DNA of 64,000 nt from CAYFXE01 sp964347035 (GTDB lineage Bacteria; Acidobacteriota; Aminicenantia; Aminicenantales; Aminicenantaceae): positions 1-64,000 of the forward strand of contig CAYFXE010000004.1 in assembly GCA_964347035.1 (NCBI GenBank). Direction: 5' to 3'. Position 1 is the stretch's first letter; every line of letters begins with the position of its first letter. Shown here piece after piece: positions 60,414 through 64,000 of the stretch. The position numbers and the translations under genes were made by a program. Below the pieces are notes generated by a model. That model was not told where the DNA came from. It was given only the letters and a program-made list of their open reading frames with translations, and ran no database searches.

Positions 60414-61319
60414 TTGAAAACCCAATCCCTCCGATCAAGGGAGAGTAAAGTCAAGATTTCCCATTTCGCGCGTCCCTTCTCACCCGAGGATAACTTTCAG
60501 GCCTTCCTGAAAAGCCTCCCCGATATCTTGGCTGCAAGAGATTTTAAAACATTCGTCTCTTTGATCAAAAATGCCAAAAAAAAGAATAGAGCCATTCTCT
60601 TTGCCTTGGGTGCTCACGTGATTAAGGTCGGACTCAGCCCCATCATCATCGATTTGATGGAAGAAGGGTGGGTGACCGCTTTGGCTCTAAACGGCGCTGG
60701 AATCATTCATGACTTCGAGATTGCTTTTGCCGGCCATACATCTGAGGAAGTGGCATCTCAGATCAAACAGGGACAGTTCGGGGTGGCCAAGGAAACAGGA
60801 GAAATGCTCAACAAGGCTGTAAATCTGGGTAAAAAGAAAGGACTCGGTTTGGGGGAGTCGATCGGAAAAATGATGATCGAGGCTGACTTACAGCACAAAG
60901 AGTCGAGCCTTCTCTGGACAGCCGAGAGACTAAACATTCCTGTCACTGTCCATGTTGCTGTCGGGACAGACATCATCCACATTCATCCCAGTGTAAGCGG
61001 AGAGGCTATCGGAAAGTTAAGCCTGCATGATTTTTTTCTCTTCTGTTCCTTATTAAAGAATCTCGAGGGTGGGGGGATTTTTCTCAACATTGGATCAGCT
61101 GTCATCTTGCCCGAAGTCTTCCTTAAGGCCGTGTCCTTAGTCAGGAATAAAGGCTATAAGCTCGAGGCTTTCTCCACAGCCGTTTTCGATTTCATCCACC
61201 ATTATCGGCCCGACCAAAACGTTGTGAAAAGGCCTCTGTCTAAGAAGGGCAGGGGATTCTATTTTATCGGGCATCACGAGTTCATGGTGCCCCTTTTGGC
61301 AGCTTCACTAAAAACCTGA
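60414..61319 (+). CDS. Deoxyhypusine synthase-like protein
   Basis: 301 aa from a TTG at 60414; the ribosome site (AAGG) is too close, so the start is uncertain. Central motifs ALGAHVIKVGLSPIIIDLMEEG and ALNGAGIIHDFEIAFAGHT (both near 95-125) resemble bacterial proteins of the deoxyhypusine synthase-like NAD-binding fold. Those lack the EIF5A substrate, so a different reaction is likely. Further: VHVAVGTDIIHIHPSVSGE, a possible metal or nucleotide site. Not in an operon with polyamine genes. Identification is moderate. Confidence 0.55.
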   Translation: MKTQSLRSRESKVKISHFARPFSPEDNFQAFLKSLPDILAARDFKTFVSLIKNAKKKNRAILFALGAHVIKVGLSPIIIDLMEEGWVTALALNGAGIIHDFEIAFAGHTSEEVASQIKQGQFGVAKETGEMLNKAVNLGKKKGLGLGESIGKMMIEADLQHKESSLLWTAERLNIPVTVHVAVGTDIIHIHPSVSGEAIGKLSLHDFFLFCSLLKNLEGGGIFLNIGSAVILPEVFLKAVSLVRNKGYKLEAFSTAVFDFIHHYRPDQNVVKRPLSKKGRGFYFIGHHEFMVPLLAASLKT

Positions 61320-61334
61320 TACCAAAAAAATAGG

Positions 61335-61388
61335 AGGGGCTTCGTTCGAGGACGATTGCCCCTAATCGGCAACCTTTGCTCAAGCCCC
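61335..61388. terminator. Possible shared hairpin between convergent genes
   Basis: GGGGCTT (61336-61342) pairs with AAGCCCC (61382-61388); alternatively AGGGGC pairs with GCCCCT (61358-61363). No T-run, so it would be a weak or factor-dependent terminator. Confidence 0.3.
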
Positions 61389-61391
61389 GAC

Positions 61392-62018
61392 TCAGAATCT
61401 TTTTTTCTGCTTTAACTCATAATCCAATATCAGATTTCTGAAGATTCTTTCTGTCTGTTCCACAGTCTCTTCGAGCGTCCCAGATGAATCGATAATATAA
61501 TCGGCGTATTTTGTTTTCTCCTCTGGGGTCATCTGGGCATGGATTCTTCGGAGGGCCTGCTTGCGTGAGATGCTGTCTCTTTCCATCAGTCTTCTAATCT
61601 GAATCTCAGGCTGGCAGAAGACGACGACAACCTTGTCAAAAAATGCTACAAAACCTGCTTCTAAGGTTAAGGCCGCTTCCGAAATGAATATCTTATATTG
61701 TCCCTCCTCTCTCAGCCGCCGAATCACATCTTTTTTCTTTTTCATCACCAGAGGATGGATGAGGCTGTTGAGAAATCCTCTCTCTTCCTGATTGGAGAAG
61801 ACAATGGCTCCCAGTTTGGGGCGGTTGATGCTTCCATCTCTATTCAGGATTTCTTCTCCAAAGTGATCCACGATCTTCTTCCAGGCAGGTGTTCCAGGCT
61901 CCATCAGTCGATGAGCCACCTCATCCGCATGATGGATATAGCAACCAAGGTTTTGAAACACACCCGCGACAACCGATTTCCCGGTGGCTATTCCACCCGT
62001 GAGAGAAACTAAAAGCAT
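61392..62018 (-). CDS. coaE: Dephospho-CoA kinase
   Basis: 208 aa. P-loop VSLTGGIATGKSVVAGVF at the N-terminus, HHADEVAHRLMEPG with the CoA-site Asp, and SEAALTLEAGF...KVVVVFCQPEIQIRRLMERD. Final phosphorylation in coenzyme A synthesis. Complete; start ATG at 62018. Confidence 0.95.
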   Translation of the reverse strand: MLLVSLTGGIATGKSVVAGVFQNLGCYIHHADEVAHRLMEPGTPAWKKIVDHFGEEILNRDGSINRPKLGAIVFSNQEERGFLNSLIHPLVMKKKKDVIRRLREEGQYKIFISEAALTLEAGFVAFFDKVVVVFCQPEIQIRRLMERDSISRKQALRRIHAQMTPEEKTKYADYIIDSSGTLEETVEQTERIFRNLILDYELKQKKRF

Positions 62019-62127
62019 CGAAAAAATCCACGCGTATTTTATAAAATTTCTCTCGGGGAATCAAAAGAAGATAAGGGAGATCATATGGAGGGCTTGGTTG
62101 ATTTCAGGATGACCTGTGAAGTTCTGG

Positions 62128-62532
62128 CTAATCTGAGATGAATTCGAATCTCTTCCGGAAGCGGAGGGCAACACCTTGTTTCTTCCGTTTCTTACTGGCC
62201 TTTTCCAGTCGGATAGTCAATCCCCCCAGCGAAAGTTTTAACCTTTTCCCTTCGCTTAATTCCGTAGGCACATCGATAACGAGGTTAAGCTTCGAACCAA
62301 CAATCACTCCTGAATCGAGACAAAAATAGGCCCCGCCGGAGCTGATGTTCTCCAGGACCACGCTCTCCTTGAATTTTTCTCCTGTCGGTAAATTTCCCTC
62401 TACTACGGCTGAGAGAGGAAGTTCAAATCTCCATTCTTTTCTTCTGTCGACCGTAACGTCGGAGGAAGAAGGTTTTTTCTTCTTTATCCTCTTGGTTTTC
62501 GTCTTCTTGGTTTGAGATGTTTTTTTTTCCAT
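62128..62532 (-). CDS. PilZ domain protein
   Basis: 134 aa. The ATG at 62532 follows GAGG at ideal distance; upstream starts run into the regulator gene. Lys-rich N-terminus (1-25), then PilZ: RRKEWRFELPLSAVVEG near 31 (RxxxR-like), VVLENISSGGAYFCLD near 58 (NxSxxG), LNLVIDVPTELSEGKRLKLSLGG. Likely cyclic-di-GMP effector. It follows the NarL-like gene by 23 bp, so the two are probably cotranscribed. Confidence 0.8.
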   Translation of the reverse strand: MEKKTSQTKKTKTKRIKKKKPSSSDVTVDRRKEWRFELPLSAVVEGNLPTGEKFKESVVLENISSGGAYFCLDSGVIVGSKLNLVIDVPTELSEGKRLKLSLGGLTIRLEKASKKRKKQGVALRFRKRFEFISD

Positions 62533-62555
62533 TTTTACCTCATGGTTCATCAAGC

Positions 62556-63257
62556 CTAGAACAGGGCAGAATTTATGGCGTAAAGAGCGAGCTGGAGGCG
62601 GCTGTGTGTGTCCAATTTGGCATAGATACTTTTGATATGAGACCTGACTGTGTTTTTGCTGATAAACAGGGCCTCTGCGATTTCATCGTTGCTTTTGCCT
62701 TGGCCGATGAGTCTGAGGACCTGGAATTCCGTAGGAGTGAGCTGATCGAGTGTTTTCTCCTTGAGATCCTTACCGACGACAGAGATAATCCGATCCATGA
62801 TGCTGCTCATTTTGTCCCGGGGCAACCAGATTTCTCCTTTATGGATGACGCGGATCGCATCTGGCAATTCACTCCCGGAGGCATTCAGGTCAAAATATCC
62901 TCTCACACCGACGTTCATTAAGCTAACGATTTCTTCATGGGAGGGAATATTCCCAAGAAGAAGCAACTGTGACTTGGCTCTTCCCTCTGAAATTTCTTTG
63001 ATCGCTTTGCAGATCTCACGGATATTCGGGAGAGGTTCAGAATTGGCAAAGAGAATCACATTAGGCTCTAAACTTTTGATCGACTCCAAGAAGGATTCTA
63101 TCGTGGTCTTCTCGATGTTGCTGATTTCTATTTCTTTAGCAGCTTCTAGAGATCTCATAATTCCTGAAAGGATCAAATCCGAGGGACAGTAGATGAGGAT
63201 GCTAATCCTCTTTCCCTCGGGTTTCTTATCCTCAGATGCTTGGGTTTTTTTTGCCAT
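62556..63257 (-). CDS. NarL-like regulator with degenerate receiver
   Basis: 233 aa. N-terminal receiver-like fold (18-145): RISILIYCPSDLILSGIMRSL, but the normal phospho-Asp strand reads NVILFANSEP, so the phosphorylation site and acidic pocket are missing. C-terminal LuxR-type helix-turn-helix: LTPTEFQVLRLIGQGKSNDEIAEALFISKNTVRSHIKSIYAKL, complete. A DNA-binding protein probably controlled by something other than phosphorylation. Leads the transcript with the PilZ gene. Confidence 0.85.
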   Translation of the reverse strand: MAKKTQASEDKKPEGKRISILIYCPSDLILSGIMRSLEAAKEIEISNIEKTTIESFLESIKSLEPNVILFANSEPLPNIREICKAIKEISEGRAKSQLLLLGNIPSHEEIVSLMNVGVRGYFDLNASGSELPDAIRVIHKGEIWLPRDKMSSIMDRIISVVGKDLKEKTLDQLTPTEFQVLRLIGQGKSNDEIAEALFISKNTVRSHIKSIYAKLDTHSRLQLALYAINSALF

Positions 63258-63322
63258 TGTGGATACTTTCTTACCCCTTAAAAGTTTTGATTGATAATCA
63301 TGACGTCTCTAATTTTTTGCAT

Positions 63323-63351
63323 ATGTTATAAAACTAATTAATCATTGTCAA
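63323..63351 (-). promoter_or_regulatory. Candidate promoter of the NarL-like gene
   Basis: Minus strand TTGACA (63346-63351), 17-bp spacer, TAACAT (63323-63328), about 65 bp before the ATG at 63257. Confidence 0.5.
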
Positions 63352-63540
63352 GTCACGAAGGTCATGGTACACATATCCTTTTCAATGACTATAGACATTT
63401 CACTAGGGTTTATAGTCTTTTTTTAATGGGTGTTAAAAGAGATAAGGGAACAAGATTCAAAACATGCGAAATTAACCGAGGCGATAAAATCAAAAAATTT
63501 AAGGGGGGATAAGGAAACAAAAAAAAACAAAGGTGGGTAT

Positions 63541-63918
63541 CTATTTAGGCCATGAATTGATTTTAAAGTTGTTATCCAGCTCTATAATAATCATCTGTTT
63601 TTTTCTATTGTTTAATTCGGCTCTGACATAACTCACTTTTCCCATAAGAAGCATCCTGAGGTGGTTCTCCAAAATAAGCGTTTTCGGAATATCCAAGTAC
63701 AACTGAAGTCGAGAGCCGATCGTCACGCCTGAATTGAGAGAAAAAGTAGCCTCCTGTGAGCTGATGGAGACAAGTTCGGTTTGCTCTTGGAACATATTTC
63801 CGTAGGCATCAATCCCCCTGACCAACGTTGGGAGAGAGAGCCGAAAGCTTCGCTCTCTCTTCACTGCTTTGGGGGTATCTTGGATGGAGGATTTATGCAC
63901 GAATCTTGACTGTCTCAT
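63541..63918 (-). CDS. Divergent PilZ-like protein
   Basis: 125 aa. PilZ pattern weak: KRERSFRLSLPTLVRG near 20 and VSISSQEATFSLNSGVTIGSRLQLYLDIP near 50-78, similar in layout to the PilZ protein at 62128-62532 (VGSKLNLVIDVP). The NxSxxG motif is altered (SISSQEA), so cyclic-di-GMP binding is doubtful. Start ATG at 63918. The end of the window follows with only 82 bases. Confidence 0.6.
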   Translation of the reverse strand: MRQSRFVHKSSIQDTPKAVKRERSFRLSLPTLVRGIDAYGNMFQEQTELVSISSQEATFSLNSGVTIGSRLQLYLDIPKTLILENHLRMLLMGKVSYVRAELNNRKKQMIIIELDNNFKINSWPK

Positions 63919-64000
63919 CTTAGGCGCATTGTGCCAAAGCGAAAAGAGCCATTCAATCGCTCTTTGGGATGATTCCTAGGGTGAATTTTGCTTGATTTTT

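Noticed and set aside
63387..63424. Hairpin GACTATA/TATAGTC with T-run
   Set aside because: It would terminate plus-strand transcription, but no plus-strand gene lies upstream; its role is unclear.

Overview
The window comes from a draft (probably metagenome-derived) genome of an anaerobic, diderm, heterotrophic bacterium. It holds four runs of exactly ten Ns, which are scaffolding joins. Lnt, an outer-membrane-type beta-barrel protein, GldA/F/G-like ABC genes and a slipin/NfeD pair indicate two membranes. A long Hdr/Flx/Kor operon rich in iron-sulfur proteins indicates an anaerobe. The style (DUF4340, DUF6599-like, DUF1844, split GcvP, several PilZ proteins) is reminiscent of Aminicenantes/Acidobacteria-type genomes, but that is only an inference. 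About 60 genes are supported. No rRNA, tRNA, CRISPR array, prophage or transposase was seen.

Layout. 1-2935: a frameshifted secreted DUF2341/LamG/FG-GAP protein and a beta-barrel protein. 3297-8025: a four-gene ABC export/gliding-type operon. 8162-10048: argS (with a gap). 10310-17603: a glycine operon, gcvT-gcvH-gcvPA-gcvPB-glyQ-glyS. 17604-19516: FHA, ion channel and PilZ genes. 19786-31762 (minus strand): the centrepiece, a 13-gene cluster hdrC-hdrB-korD-korA-korB-korC-hdrA-flxD-flxC-flxB-flxA followed by a soluble fumarate-reductase-like pair, closed by a good terminator. 31915-36166: a membrane spermidine-synthase-like protein, a Tat-signal-bearing AmmeMemoRadiSam-type radical SAM protein and a DUF362 protein. 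37347-44893: a phosphorelay / cyclic-di-GMP operon (two REC-GGDEF proteins, CheR, a giant hybrid kinase, Hpt). 45282-52519: AI-2E transporter, a Zn-binding protein, Mth938-like, rnc, pyrC, pyrB, pyrR, ribF, DUF1844. 52629-62018: mazG, prfB (programmed frameshift), lnt, SPOR, slipin, NfeD, PAS, HU, a deoxyhypusine-synthase-like protein, coaE. 62128-63918: two PilZ proteins and a NarL-like regulator.

How the parts could work together. The Hdr/Flx module should oxidise NAD(P)H and split the electrons by flavin-based bifurcation between ferredoxin and a second acceptor. Kor interconverts 2-oxoglutarate and succinyl-CoA with ferredoxin. The flavoprotein/Fe-S pair at the end of the operon resembles a soluble fumarate reductase. 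Having all three in one transcript suggests a redox unit linking NADH, ferredoxin, 2-oxoglutarate/succinyl-CoA and fumarate/succinate, without a hydrogenase or DsrC in view. Two REC-GGDEF proteins and three PilZ proteins point to active cyclic-di-GMP signalling.

Intergenic DNA carries several families of short palindromic elements. The most notable has GGGGTCAG ends (four copies plus one decayed candidate). Two of the gaps distort the gene models: the join at 41330-41339 is an overlap rather than missing sequence, and the join at 43092-43101 hides the end of CheR and creates a false CheR-kinase fusion.
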